Shown here in pieces: positions 53,601-62,063 of a stretch of DNA of 64,000 bases (the stretch's first letter is position 1; each line of letters opens with the position of its first letter). The notes below the pieces were generated by a model. The model did not search any database, was not told the DNA's origin, and worked only from the letters and a program-made list of their open reading frames with translations. Source of the stretch: Phycisphaeraceae bacterium (GTDB taxonomy: Bacteria; Planctomycetota; Phycisphaerae; Phycisphaerales; Phycisphaeraceae). The stretch lies in NCBI GenBank assembly GCA_029260595.1, contig JAJDCY010000011.1:1-64000 (forward strand). The letters are read 5' to 3'. Made by a program: the position numbers and the translations under genes.

Positions 53601-54690
53601 TCACCTCACCGTCCACCGTCACCGTCCCGCCCTCGCGCAGGTCGCACACCATATCCCAGTGCAGCCCCGACTCGTTCGCGTTGCCCGTCTCCGGGTACCC
53701 CGCCCCGACGGCCGCGTGGAACGTCCCCCCGATCTTCTCATCGAACAGCGTGTTCTTCGTGTACTTGCGGATCTCATAGTTCGTCCCGATCGCGATCTCG
53801 CCCAAGCTGCGCGCCCCCTCATCCTGATCCAGCATCTGCTCAAGAAAATCCTGATTCTTCGACGCCTTGGCCTTGACCACACGCCCCTTCTCAAACGTCA
53901 GCTCGATGTCATGCACCTCGCGCCCGTTGTGCACCGCCGGGAACGAGTACCGCACCACCCCGTTCACCCCACCGTCCTCCGCATCGAGGTTCGGCCCCGT
54001 AAACACTTCCCCATCCGGGAAATTATGGTGCCCGCAACAGTTCACCCACTTCATCCCCGTCACATTCACATGCAGGTCAGTCCCATTCGCCGCCTGAAAG
54101 TGCAGCCGCTTCTTCCCATTCAGATAGTCCACCACCTTCTGCTGCCGCGCCTCGATCGCACGCCACACCGCCACCGGATCGTCCTTATCCAAGTGCCCCG
54201 CCGCGAACACAAAGTCTTCGTAGTTGCGAAGACTCATCTCCGCGTCCTGAGCGCTCGCCGACGTCGGGAACAGCGTCCCCACCCAGCGCAACTCATCCTT
54301 CGCCGCGCGCTCCATGAACCGCTTAAAGATCGGCTTGCGCGCCGCCGACGCCTTGCCCTGACGCTTCGGGTCCACCTGCGACATGCTCTTGGTGTTCGTC
54401 TCCGCCCACAGCCCGATCGACACATCGATCGTCTCAACCTCGTTCACCAGCAACGGGCTGACATATTCCAACTGCTTATCGTCGGCCCTCTCCAAAAACA
54501 AATCCCGCAACGTGTCCGGCGCACACTTCAGGTGAGGGTGCGCACCCGCCGCCAACACCCGCTCATAGACCGCTTCGAGCAGCGGGATCGACACCGGGTC
54601 GCCCGTGATCCTCACCACCTGCCCCGGCTTCACCCCCGTCGAATAATCCACCAGCACCCCGGCCAACTTCTCCAAACGCTGATCGCGCAT
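53551..54690 (-). CDS. Aminopeptidase, peptidase family M29
   Basis: 379 aa. Cytoplasmic two-metal aminopeptidase that removes N-terminal residues, of the AmpS/aminopeptidase T type. Features: GQVVRITGDPVSIPLLEAVY in the N-terminal domain, then the metal-site elements CCGHHNFPDGEVFTGP (Glu), LGEIAIGTNYEI (Glu), KIGGTFHAAVGAGYPETG (His) and NESGLHWDMVCDLR (His, Asp), all in family order. Length is normal (about 370-410). GAGG lies 7-9 nt before the ATG. It is convergent with, and overlapped by, the PEP-CTERM gene. Confidence 0.92.
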   Translation of the reverse strand: MRDQRLEKLAGVLVDYSTGVKPGQVVRITGDPVSIPLLEAVYERVLAAGAHPHLKCAPDTLRDLFLERADDKQLEYVSPLLVNEVETIDVSIGLWAETNTKSMSQVDPKRQGKASAARKPIFKRFMERAAKDELRWVGTLFPTSASAQDAEMSLRNYEDFVFAAGHLDKDDPVAVWRAIEARQQKVVDYLNGKKRLHFQAANGTDLHVNVTGMKWVNCCGHHNFPDGEVFTGPNLDAEDGGVNGVVRYSFPAVHNGREVHDIELTFEKGRVVKAKASKNQDFLEQMLDQDEGARSLGEIAIGTNYEIRKYTKNTLFDEKIGGTFHAAVGAGYPETGNANESGLHWDMVCDLREGGTVTVDGEVISKDGKFVFEGWPGEG

Positions 54691-54935
54691 ATCGCTACCT
54701 CATCCTGTTTCATTAAATGAACTTCCGACCCGAAAAGCCCCCGATCTTAAAGCCAATCCCCCCACCAGCAAACCCCATCGGCTGTGCCAACCACTTCCCC
54801 CGCTCTTTCCGCCCCACAACCCCTACCCAACCCCTGCAAACCACCCGATACTGTTATTATGGTGGCAGGCGCCGTCCACCCACCGCGTCGCCCTCGCTCA
54901 TCTGTCCGACACTCCACACGCTGGAGGAACCGACC

Positions 54936-55952
54936 TTGCCCCCAAAGCCCACGGGCCAGCAACCCCAGGCCACCTCCCCCGGCACCGCCCAACGCTCACC
55001 CGCGCCAACCCCCTCACCCAGCCCCGCACCGCCCGACCTGAACTTCGGCTCACACCTCGAACCCGCACTGCTCCAAGCCTGCGACAACCGACTCTCCATG
55101 CTCCGCTGGTTCCGCACCTCCTGGCAGCGAGGCGGCGCACTCACCGGCTATGCGATCTACCGCGATGCCAACAACCACGACCACCACGTTGTCGTCAAGC
55201 TCCCCGTCCCACCCGCCGAACGACAGTGGCTGATCAACCTCCAACACGGCGACGACGTCTGCCCCCGCCTGCTCGCCCAAGGCCAATCGCTCGACCAATA
55301 CGACCTCGCCTGGGTCGTCATGGAATGCCTCCCGCACGGCCCACTGTCCGACGCATGGCAAGGCCAACAATTCAACCTCCTCACCGCCGCCGCCGCACGC
55401 TTCTACGCCGCCACCACCCAAACCCCCGTCACCCAACCGCCCACCCCCGAAGACTGGCCCGCCGCCTACAAACGCGCACGCGACACCGTCCGACAACACA
55501 ACCTCCCCAACTCACAACGCTGGAACAAAGCACTCAAAGCCGCCAACCGCAAACTCCCCGAATGGCTCAACGTCTGGAACGACCGCCCCACCAATCAATG
55601 GTGCCACGGCGACCTGCACCTGGGCAACGCCATGACACGCAACGAACCGCCCGACGGACCCGCTCTCCTGCTCGACTTCGCACTGGTCCGACCAGGCCAC
55701 TGGGTTGAGGACGCCGTCTACCTCGAACGCCTCTACTGGGGCCGAACCGACCGGCTCGCCGGCTGCAAAATCTGCAAACAACTCGCCCACGAACGCAAGA
55801 ACCTCGGCCTGCCCGTCGCCCCCGATTGGCCGCGACTCGCCACCGTCCGCCGCGCACTGCTCGCCATGGCCACCCCCCTCATCCCCCAACACCGCGCCGA
55901 CCCCACCCACCTAAACGCCGCCCTGGAAACCCTCGAATCCCACACCCGCTAA
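54936..55952 (+). CDS. Aminoglycoside phosphotransferase-like kinase
   Basis: 338 aa from a TTG start, preferred because GGAGGAA lies 8 nt upstream. The open frame continues upstream to 54717 but there codes for Pro-rich, non-credible sequence. A Pro/Ala leader (about 1-30) is followed by an APH-type kinase fold with HHVVVKLPVP (ATP-site Lys) and YDLAWVVMECLPHGPLSD hinge. The catalytic Brenner motif is WCHGDLHLGNAM, followed by LLLDFALVRPGHWVEDAVYL, in which DFA replaces the usual DFE/DWE. The metal-binding Asp is kept. Substrates in this superfamily range from sugars and choline to antibiotics and cannot be told from sequence. Confidence 0.82.
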   Translation: MPPKPTGQQPQATSPGTAQRSPAPTPSPSPAPPDLNFGSHLEPALLQACDNRLSMLRWFRTSWQRGGALTGYAIYRDANNHDHHVVVKLPVPPAERQWLINLQHGDDVCPRLLAQGQSLDQYDLAWVVMECLPHGPLSDAWQGQQFNLLTAAAARFYAATTQTPVTQPPTPEDWPAAYKRARDTVRQHNLPNSQRWNKALKAANRKLPEWLNVWNDRPTNQWCHGDLHLGNAMTRNEPPDGPALLLDFALVRPGHWVEDAVYLERLYWGRTDRLAGCKICKQLAHERKNLGLPVAPDWPRLATVRRALLAMATPLIPQHRADPTHLNAALETLESHTR

Positions 55953-55974
55953 CCCCCGTCCCACAGCCGCGCGC

Positions 55975-56006
55975 AAAAAAAAGACGCCGGTTCACTCGAA
56001 CCCGCG
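55975..56006 (-). terminator. Strong rho-independent terminator of the sensory operon
   Basis: On the minus strand, CGCGGGTTC-GAGT-GAACCGGCG (9-bp stem with one mismatch) is followed by TCTTTTTTTT, 30 nt past the stop of the YjfB-like gene. Confidence 0.88.
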
Positions 56007-56035
56007 CCACCGCACCATCATCCATTCAGGAAAAC

Positions 56036-56251
56036 CTACGCCGTGGTATCAATCACCTTGCCGAGCCCAGACGCCTGGGCCAACGTCTGCTGAAGCTGCG
56101 CCGCCTGCTCGAGCATCGAGATCGCCGCCGCGCCCTGGGCCTCGGTTACGTTCTTAGCCTTCACCGCCACAGCCATGCCGATCTGGCCTTGCAGCGAGGC
56201 ATTTGAAGCACTGATTGAACCGATAGCGGACATGCCCATACGATCGGCCAT
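56036..56251 (-). CDS. YjfB-like putative motility protein
   Basis: 71 aa. The pattern matches the small YjfB family often found with flagellar or chemotaxis genes: an N-terminal Ser/Ala-rich part (AIGSISASNASLQGQIGMAV), then VAVKAKNVTEAQGAAAISML with the conserved QGAAA core, and a C-terminal amphipathic helix. Function is unproven. It is the last gene of the five-gene operon, 51 nt after the REC-kinase gene. No Shine-Dalgarno site is seen, and ATGs at 56239 and 56233 are alternatives. Its place in the operon hints that the sensory pathway acts on motility. Confidence 0.78.
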   Translation of the reverse strand: MADRMGMSAIGSISASNASLQGQIGMAVAVKAKNVTEAQGAAAISMLEQAAQLQQTLAQASGLGKVIDTTA

Positions 56252-56302
56252 CGCGGGGGCCAGCTTGAAAGATTGCCCAAGCCCGGTCGGTGTAGGCCGT
56301 CC

Positions 56303-57376
56303 TCAGCGTTCCGCGTTGGACGGCAGGGTGAAGAAAAACCCGCTGCCCTGGCCCTCGACCGACTCGACCCAGATGCGGCCGCCGTGCTGGTCCGCCACCT
56401 TCTTGCACAGCGCCAGCCCCAGGCCGCTGCCGTCGTACCGTGCCCGAGTGTTCAACCGCTGGAACGGGCGGAAGACCTTCTCCAACGAATCCGCCGCGAT
56501 GCCGATCCCGTTGTCCCGAACACACACGCACCACCGATCGCCCTCCTGCACAGCGGACACACGCACGACCGGATAATCACCATCGCGCCGGTACTTCAGG
56601 CCGTTGACCACCAGGTTCTGCAGCAACTGACACAACCCGGTCCGGTCGCCGCGGACCTGCGGCAACGGATCGACACACACCCGCCCGTCACACTCACCGA
56701 TCAGGGCCTCGCACCGCGCGACGACCTCGGCGACGACCACGTCCAAGTCAACCGGCTCGAACACCACCGCGCTGCGCCCTGTCCGTGTGTATTCAAGCAA
56801 ATCATCGATTAGCCGCGCCATCCGCGTGCCCGAGTCGCGGATGCGCTGACAGTGCTCCAACACTTTCTCATGCTTGCCGGCTTCGAGGTCCAGCGCCAGG
56901 AGTTGCGCGAACCCGACCAGCGAACGCAGCGGCGCCTTCAGATCGTGTGATGCCATCGACGCGAACATCTTCAACTCTTCCTGCTGCTCGAAAACCTGTT
57001 GCGTGAGCGCAGCCGTCCGGACCGCGCTATCGACCGCGCGCCGCAGGACATCGCCGTCGAGGTCTCTTTTCGGCAGGTAGTCCGACGCCCCGAGCTTCAT
57101 GGCCTCGACCGCGACCTGTTCGTCGCCGTGCCCGGTCATCATGACAACAGGAACCCCGGATTCGACGAACGCCGGGATCAGACCCGTACCCTCGGCGTCC
57201 GGCAGCAGGAAATCGAGCAAGACACAATCGGGGCGTTCGCGGGCGAGGCTGTCGGCCGCGGCCTGGCCCGTCCCGGCGTCAACCACACGCCAAACGCCAC
57301 CCACCATCCGGTGGACGCGCTCACGGTCCAGCTCGTCGTCCTCAACCAGCAGCACGGTCAGAGTTGGGTTGGTCAT
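56303..57376 (-). CDS. Hybrid response regulator / histidine kinase
   Basis: 357 aa. A receiver domain (about 1-125) has LLVEDDE acidic residues, phosphoacceptor Asp in CVLLDFLLP, MMTGHGDE and the lysine of YLPKRD. HisKA (about 140-205) has phosphoacceptor His in MASHDLKAPLRSL. HATPase_c (about 240-350) has the N box LCQLLQNLVVNGLKYR, RDNGIGIAADS and GSGLGLALCKKVADQHGG. The ATG at 57376 overlaps the stop of the upstream regulator gene by 4 nt (ATGA). It is a soluble kinase whose input is phosphorylation of its own receiver, fitting a phosphorelay with the two genes upstream. Confidence 0.92.
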   Translation of the reverse strand: MTNPTLTVLLVEDDELDRERVHRMVGGVWRVVDAGTGQAAADSLARERPDCVLLDFLLPDAEGTGLIPAFVESGVPVVMMTGHGDEQVAVEAMKLGASDYLPKRDLDGDVLRRAVDSAVRTAALTQQVFEQQEELKMFASMASHDLKAPLRSLVGFAQLLALDLEAGKHEKVLEHCQRIRDSGTRMARLIDDLLEYTRTGRSAVVFEPVDLDVVVAEVVARCEALIGECDGRVCVDPLPQVRGDRTGLCQLLQNLVVNGLKYRRDGDYPVVRVSAVQEGDRWCVCVRDNGIGIAADSLEKVFRPFQRLNTRARYDGSGLGLALCKKVADQHGGRIWVESVEGQGSGFFFTLPSNAER

Positions 57377-57813
57377 GGTGTTTTTTCCGGTGGGAATTCG
57401 ACGTACCGCCAAAAACACTCTACCACCCGGGCGAGGTGACTAAAGTCCTCGCCGGCCTTGGATTTGACGAGGTAGCCGGCGACCTGGCTGGCGTAGGCGG
57501 CGGCCTTGTCGGTGTCGGCGTCGGAGGTGGTGAGCACAAACACGATGGTGTCGCGCAGATGCGGATCGGCGCGGAGTTCGGCGAGAAACTCGATGCCGTC
57601 CATCCGGGGCATGTTCAGGTCCAGGAGCACCAGGTAAGGCCGCCTGAGGGGGGCTTGCCCGTCCCGTCCGCGCAGCAGCTCGAGCGCCTCGACGCCGTCG
57701 CAGACGCGGTGGATGGGGTTGGCGATCTTCTGCTTTCGGAAGGCGCGCGCTACGGCCTCGGCGTCAAGGTCGTCGTCCTCGACCAGAACAATGTGGACCG
57801 TCCGATCATCCAT
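57373..57813 (-). CDS. Rcp1-type single-domain response regulator
   Basis: 146 aa, receiver domain only. IVLVEDDDLDAEAV gives the acidic pocket, VLLDLNMPRMDGIEF the phosphoacceptor Asp, FVLTTSDAD the switch Thr and YLVKSKAGEDF the conserved Lys. It is of the type paired with phytochrome-like and CHASE/PAS kinases (Rcp1, CheY-like). AGGGGA lies 7 nt before the ATG, and the gene follows the CHASE kinase by 9 nt. It probably carries phosphate from that kinase to the REC-kinase encoded next. Confidence 0.93.
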   Translation of the reverse strand: MDDRTVHIVLVEDDDLDAEAVARAFRKQKIANPIHRVCDGVEALELLRGRDGQAPLRRPYLVLLDLNMPRMDGIEFLAELRADPHLRDTIVFVLTTSDADTDKAAAYASQVAGYLVKSKAGEDFSHLARVVECFWRYVEFPPEKTP

Positions 57814-57822
57814 CGTGTTCCC

Positions 57823-60654
57823 CTAAACTTGTGCACTCTTAGGCCAGGTAAAACGGAAGCATGCGCCGCGCCCCTCGGATTCGAGCCAGACCTTGCCGCC
57901 CTGGCTTTCAATCGTTTTCCTGACCACCGCCAAGCCCATGCCGCTGCCTTCGACCTGGTCACGCGGGCGGAGCGTCTTGAACATGCCGAACACGCGATCA
58001 TGATACTTGGATTCGATGCCGGGGCCATCGTCAGATACGGCGAGTTCGACCCACTCGTCGCGCTCCTCGGCCGAGATCTCGACGCAGCCGGTGTCGCGGT
58101 CGTGGTGCTTGACGGCGTTCTGGATGAGGTTGCGCAGGACCAGCTCCAGCGGCGCGCGGTAGGCACGCAGGATGGGCAGGCGACCGGCCGCAACGACGGA
58201 CATCCCGTCGGGCGGGGAGATCATCTGGGTGATGCCACCGATGAGGTCGGTGAGGTTGATCGTTTCAGCGTCGCCGAAGACGCGGCCTGCCCGTGAGTAG
58301 GCGAGCAGGTCGTCAAGCAGCGCCTCCATGCGTTCGACGCGCTGGTGCATCTTGAGCAGGTGTTCTTTGGTCGCTTGCGGGACAGAATCGCCGAGGTCTT
58401 CGACGATCCATTGTGCGAGACTATCCAGGCCACGCAGCGGGGCTTTGAGGTCGTGCGAGGCGACGTAGGCGAACTGGTCGAGCTCGGCGTTGGAGCGCTC
58501 CAAGTCGGCGGCATATCGGTTAAGCCGATCTTCGGCTTGCTTGCGCTCGGTGATGTCGACAACCGCGCTGAGGACGGCGGGCCCGTCGGCCGTGTCGATC
58601 GGATTCAAGGCAATCTCAACAGGGAACTCGCTGCCGTCCTTGCGCAGGGCGTAGAGGTCTCGGCCCGAGCCCATCGCCCGCGCCTCGGGGTTCACGAAAA
58701 ACCCGCGTCGGTAGGCCTCGTGCGACCCGCGGAATCGCTGCGGCACGAGGGCATCGACATTCATCCCCAGCAACTCCGCCCGGCGGTATCCGAACACCCG
58801 TTCCATCTGATCGTTGACTAAAACGATCGCCCCGGAGTGGTCAACCATCATCAGCGCGGTCGGTGAAGCCGCGACCACACTTTCGAATCGTTCCTGCTCG
58901 CGCTTACGCTCCGTGACATCCACACCCGCCGCCAGGAACCCCTGAAGCTGCCCGCCCAACCGTACGGCTGTCACGTTCAGCAGCACGGTGCGGCGCGTCC
59001 CGTCACGGTGCACAAACTGCCACTCGAGCTCGTCGTAGGCACCGTGGCGCGCCCGCGCGACGAGGACATCAAACCCCTGAACGGTACGGCCGAGTGATTC
59101 AGACAGGTCACGCCCGCGGTGGGAGACCTCGACCGGGTCGTGCCACAGCATCGGCGACTCGCGCCCGACAACCTCCTCCGCGGTGTACCCGATCAGGCGC
59201 TGGGCGCCGGAGTTGAAGACCCGCACCGTGCCGTCCAGATCGGTCGCGATAATGGCTACGCGGTCGCTGGCGTCGAGCACGGCTTCGAGGCGCCGCTCAG
59301 CGGTTCTGCGCTCCTCGTTTTCGGATCTGAGCTTAGCGCGCTCGGCCTCGAGGTCCTGCGTGACGCTGAGGATCATCTTCGAGCGTGCGCGCAGCTCGGA
59401 GGCGCGGTCGTTTGCGGCCTCCTCGGCGATACGGTGCTCCTCGGCCAAGCGGCGCAGCGCATGGTTGACGTCCGTCAGTTCATCCGTGCGCTCGACGACC
59501 AACTGCGCAACGCGGGCGGACTCGCTGGAGACGCGGTGCACGAACACGCCTGCCAGCGCGGCCGCGGCGAAGCCGACGCCGAGGGTCGCCTCCGGCCAGC
59601 GCGTGGTTTTGCCCGCGAGATACCCGTGCGTCGGGAGCACGACGGCTGAGTACGACTTGTCGGCCAGCTCGAATCGCCGCTCGTGATAGACGCCTCCAGG
59701 CGCCCGGCTGACGACTGCGGACAGGGCCATCGGCCCGTCAGACCGCCGCCCGCGGCGGGGTGCGTAGATGGGGGCGGGGTCGCTGCCATCGGTCGTGTCG
59801 TAGAGGTGGAACTGAAGCCCGTCGGCCCACGGCTGCGCCATCGCAGCCTGTTGGATCAGGCCATCAATCAGCACAACCGACGTGACGAACCCCTCGAGGT
59901 TTGTGCGGCGCTGCTCCACCGTCTGGCGCGGCGCGCCGGTGCGGTAGATCGGCAGGAACAGGATAATGTGATGGCGCCGCTCGCGGCGGTCGGCTGAGAC
60001 ACGGAACAGCGAGATGCGCTCGCTGGCGATCATGTGGCCGGTGTCGCGTGCGCGGTGCATGACCCGCAAACGCTGCGGGTCCGAACCGTGGTCATACCCC
60101 AGCGCGACTCGGTTGGACTCAAGCGGTTCCGTGAACAAGACCGGGAAGTACTCCTCCCCCTCGGCGAGTTCGTCGGTAGGCACCAACGCCCCGTGGTTGT
60201 CAACCCGCATGATCGGGCCGGCCTGGCCCCCATACGCGCCGAGCGCTCGCTCGAACTCGGGGCGATCGGCAGCAGAGACGCGGGGCGTCCACTCGACACT
60301 GAGCAGGAAGGGGTATGCCGCAAGCAGGGGTTTCGTGAACAGCGCGAATCGGTCGCGGCCGACCTCGCGCGTCGCGGCGTAGAACGCCTCGAGTGCGATC
60401 AGGGCCTCGGTACTCTTGGAGAACTCGTGCTGGACGGCTGTGACCCGCTCCTGCGCCTCGCGCCGAAACTGCTCGGCCGCGTACCGCCGCTCTTGGCCCG
60501 CGAGGGCCTGGTAGACGAGCACCGACAGCGCAATACCCGCGATAACCACCAGCGACACCAACAATCCGCGCCTGCGCCCGGCTTGACCGGGTGGTGTCGC
60601 CGCGCCGCGGTCGTCCGGCATCGTCGGCTGGTCCTTTCCAGCAGTGCTCGTCAT
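57823..60654 (-). CDS. CHASE-PAS-PAS sensor histidine kinase
   Basis: 943 aa from the ATG at 60654; an ATG at 60621 with AAGGA upstream is an alternative. A membrane segment (about 30-48) is followed by a CHASE extracytoplasmic sensor (about 60-300; FALFTKPLLAAYPFLLSVEW and the following TPRV) and a second membrane segment (about 350-368). After a coiled coil come two PAS domains (about 450-575, 585-705; VFNSGAQRLIGYTAEEVVGR and IVLVNDQMERVFGYRRAELL). HisKA has YVASHDLKAPLRGLD, and HATPase_c has ELVLRNLIQNAVKHHD, SDDGPGIES and GSGMGLAVVRKTIESQGGKV. The gene begins 7 nt after the ethylene-receptor-like gene, so the two proteins may act together in the membrane. Confidence 0.92.
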   Translation of the reverse strand: MTSTAGKDQPTMPDDRGAATPPGQAGRRRGLLVSLVVIAGIALSVLVYQALAGQERRYAAEQFRREAQERVTAVQHEFSKSTEALIALEAFYAATREVGRDRFALFTKPLLAAYPFLLSVEWTPRVSAADRPEFERALGAYGGQAGPIMRVDNHGALVPTDELAEGEEYFPVLFTEPLESNRVALGYDHGSDPQRLRVMHRARDTGHMIASERISLFRVSADRRERRHHIILFLPIYRTGAPRQTVEQRRTNLEGFVTSVVLIDGLIQQAAMAQPWADGLQFHLYDTTDGSDPAPIYAPRRGRRSDGPMALSAVVSRAPGGVYHERRFELADKSYSAVVLPTHGYLAGKTTRWPEATLGVGFAAAALAGVFVHRVSSESARVAQLVVERTDELTDVNHALRRLAEEHRIAEEAANDRASELRARSKMILSVTQDLEAERAKLRSENEERRTAERRLEAVLDASDRVAIIATDLDGTVRVFNSGAQRLIGYTAEEVVGRESPMLWHDPVEVSHRGRDLSESLGRTVQGFDVLVARARHGAYDELEWQFVHRDGTRRTVLLNVTAVRLGGQLQGFLAAGVDVTERKREQERFESVVAASPTALMMVDHSGAIVLVNDQMERVFGYRRAELLGMNVDALVPQRFRGSHEAYRRGFFVNPEARAMGSGRDLYALRKDGSEFPVEIALNPIDTADGPAVLSAVVDITERKQAEDRLNRYAADLERSNAELDQFAYVASHDLKAPLRGLDSLAQWIVEDLGDSVPQATKEHLLKMHQRVERMEALLDDLLAYSRAGRVFGDAETINLTDLIGGITQMISPPDGMSVVAAGRLPILRAYRAPLELVLRNLIQNAVKHHDRDTGCVEISAEERDEWVELAVSDDGPGIESKYHDRVFGMFKTLRPRDQVEGSGMGLAVVRKTIESQGGKVWLESEGRGACFRFTWPKSAQV

Positions 60655-60661
60655 GGTGCGG

Positions 60662-61282
60662 CTATACCGACTCCATCGCGCCATCGGTGTCATCGGAATC
60701 GGCGTATCGCGGCGGCTCGCCCAGGCGCTTGAGCAGAGCGTCTACCTCCTGCTTCAGCTCAATGACGCGCGACTCGCGACCGGTCACTACCCGTGTGAAG
60801 GACTCGAGGTCGCAGTTGGTGTCCTCCAACTGCTTCGTCCGGACGTTGAGCGTTTCCTGTGACCGGCGCCGCTCGTCAACCTCGAGTTCCAAGTCACGAT
60901 TCACCTGCGCCAGCCCGGGCAGGGCCAGCGCCTGTGGCACAATCGGGATCAACGCTAACACGGTGGCCCATGAGACAATCGCTGTGACGGCTTTGACCAG
61001 TGCAGACACGCGGTAAACCGGGTACCAGAAGATCACGGCTTCGATCAGGTGAACGGTGCCGCAAGACAGGATGAACGCCCCGAACAACACGAAGACGGTC
61101 GTGAAGGGAACGTCTTTGCGCTTGCGGATGAAGTACCAGAGGACGCAGGGGATGGCGACGTAGGCACCGAAGACCAGGACATCGGAGATGATGTGTACCC
61201 AGCCGTGTGGGGCGGTCCACCGGCCACAATTCCAGCGTGCGGGAAAATCGGCCGCGTCGAAGAGGTTTTTCAGCCACTGCAT
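60662..61282 (-). CDS. Stand-alone ethylene-receptor-like (ETR1-type) membrane protein
   Basis: 206 aa. Three membrane helices (about 30-52, 60-82, 92-115) match the N-terminal ethylene/Cu(I)-binding domain of plant ETR1 and cyanobacterial SynEtr1. The residues known to matter in ETR1 are all present at a constant offset of 9: D34 (D25), Y41 (Y32), I44 (I35), P45 (P36), I71 (I62), C74 (C65) and H78 (H69), in HIISDVLVFGAYVAIP and FILSCGTVHLIEA. A coiled coil (about 128-190) follows, and then the protein ends. The GAF and histidine kinase parts of the normal receptor are missing. The next gene, 7 nt on, is a membrane histidine kinase. GGGGA lies 8 nt before the ATG. It is the first gene of the operon. 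Confidence 0.88.
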   Translation of the reverse strand: MQWLKNLFDAADFPARWNCGRWTAPHGWVHIISDVLVFGAYVAIPCVLWYFIRKRKDVPFTTVFVLFGAFILSCGTVHLIEAVIFWYPVYRVSALVKAVTAIVSWATVLALIPIVPQALALPGLAQVNRDLELEVDERRRSQETLNVRTKQLEDTNCDLESFTRVVTGRESRVIELKQEVDALLKRLGEPPRYADSDDTDGAMESV

Positions 61283-61559
61283 GATCGATCCCCGGTGATG
61301 CGATCGTTATTGGTGCGGCCGCGTGGCGCCTTGATGTTTGGCGTCGGCGGGTCGCGGGTTGCCTCCGGGCATTGTTATCGACATGGCGGGCGTGTCCAGT
61401 CCAAAAACCTACTTACTTTTTAGTCTGAGATGTTTTTAGGGGTGGAGAGTCGTGCGAGGGTGTCAAGTACATGGCACCGACCGACGGTGGTGGGAGCGGC
61501 ATCGGACGGGCGAACACTAATCGGCGAGTAAGCGGTGGCACCCGAGCTGGGGGTGGCGA
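61283..61559. other. Intergenic region upstream of the sensory operon
   Basis: 277 nt between the decayed methyltransferase and the ethylene-receptor-like gene. A short AT-rich block lies at 61405-61440. No convincing promoter hexamers, terminator or gene seen. Confidence 0.4.
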
Positions 61560-62055
61560 TTAGTCTTTGGACGCCCAGAGCCACCGGTTGTGGTCGATGG
61601 GGCGGCGTTCGGGGATGGTGATGCGCCACCAGGCGTTTTTGATGACGTTGCAGGTGTATGCTCGTGCGCGTAGGAACTCGAGGCATTCAGTTTCGAGCTC
61701 GGCGGAGTGAGTCTCGATCAAGAGGTCGACGTGTTGTGTGGCGAGGAGGTTCTCGGCGCTGCGCAGAACGTCGGTCTCGAAGCCGTCGACGTCGATCTTG
61801 ACAAAGCCACGCGCGTCGGGCGGGATGTCGAACGAATCGAGTGAAACGGAATCGTGTTGGTCGGGTCGGGCGCTGATGAATGTTTGCAGGAGGGTGATGC
61901 GCGGGTCATCGGCGAGTTCATTGGTGGCGCAGGTTCAGCCAGAGTGTAAGCCCGCGGAACAAGCCGATACGGATGCGGCAGGGGCGTCGCTGGTCTTTGA
62001 CAAGGCAGCGTTTGATCCACGAGAAAGGTCGGAACCGGATGTTGTTGATGTTCAT
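61560..62055 (-). pseudogene. FkbM-family methyltransferase, internally deleted and frameshifted
   Basis: Two fragments of a SAM-dependent FkbM-type methyltransferase lie in different frames. Fragment 1 (62055-61918, 45 aa) starts with ATG 8 nt after the aminotransferase stop and reads NINNIRFRPFSWIKRCLVKD then RIGLFRGLTLWLNLRHQ, a typical family N-terminus, before a TGA. Fragment 2 (about 61935-61560) opens at ATNELADDPRITLLQTFISA and contains the C-terminal hallmark GFVKIDVDGFETDVLRSAEN then LLIETHSAELETECLEFLRA, ending in WLWASKD and a stop. The SAM-binding segment that should lie between them is gone. A recent deletion is likely, since both remnants remain well conserved. Confidence 0.82.
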
Positions 62056-62063
62056 GATGTGGG

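Noticed and set aside
53659..54720. 353-aa frame antisense to the M29 aminopeptidase
   Set aside because: Arg/Pro/His-rich mirror of a well-conserved gene, with no family features. The same holds for long antisense frames over the chemoreceptor, argH and the pseudopilin-tailed protein.
61420..61686. 88-aa frame on the minus strand
   Set aside because: The other frame here carries the clear FkbM C-terminus. This frame is Pro/His/Arg-rich shadow sequence.
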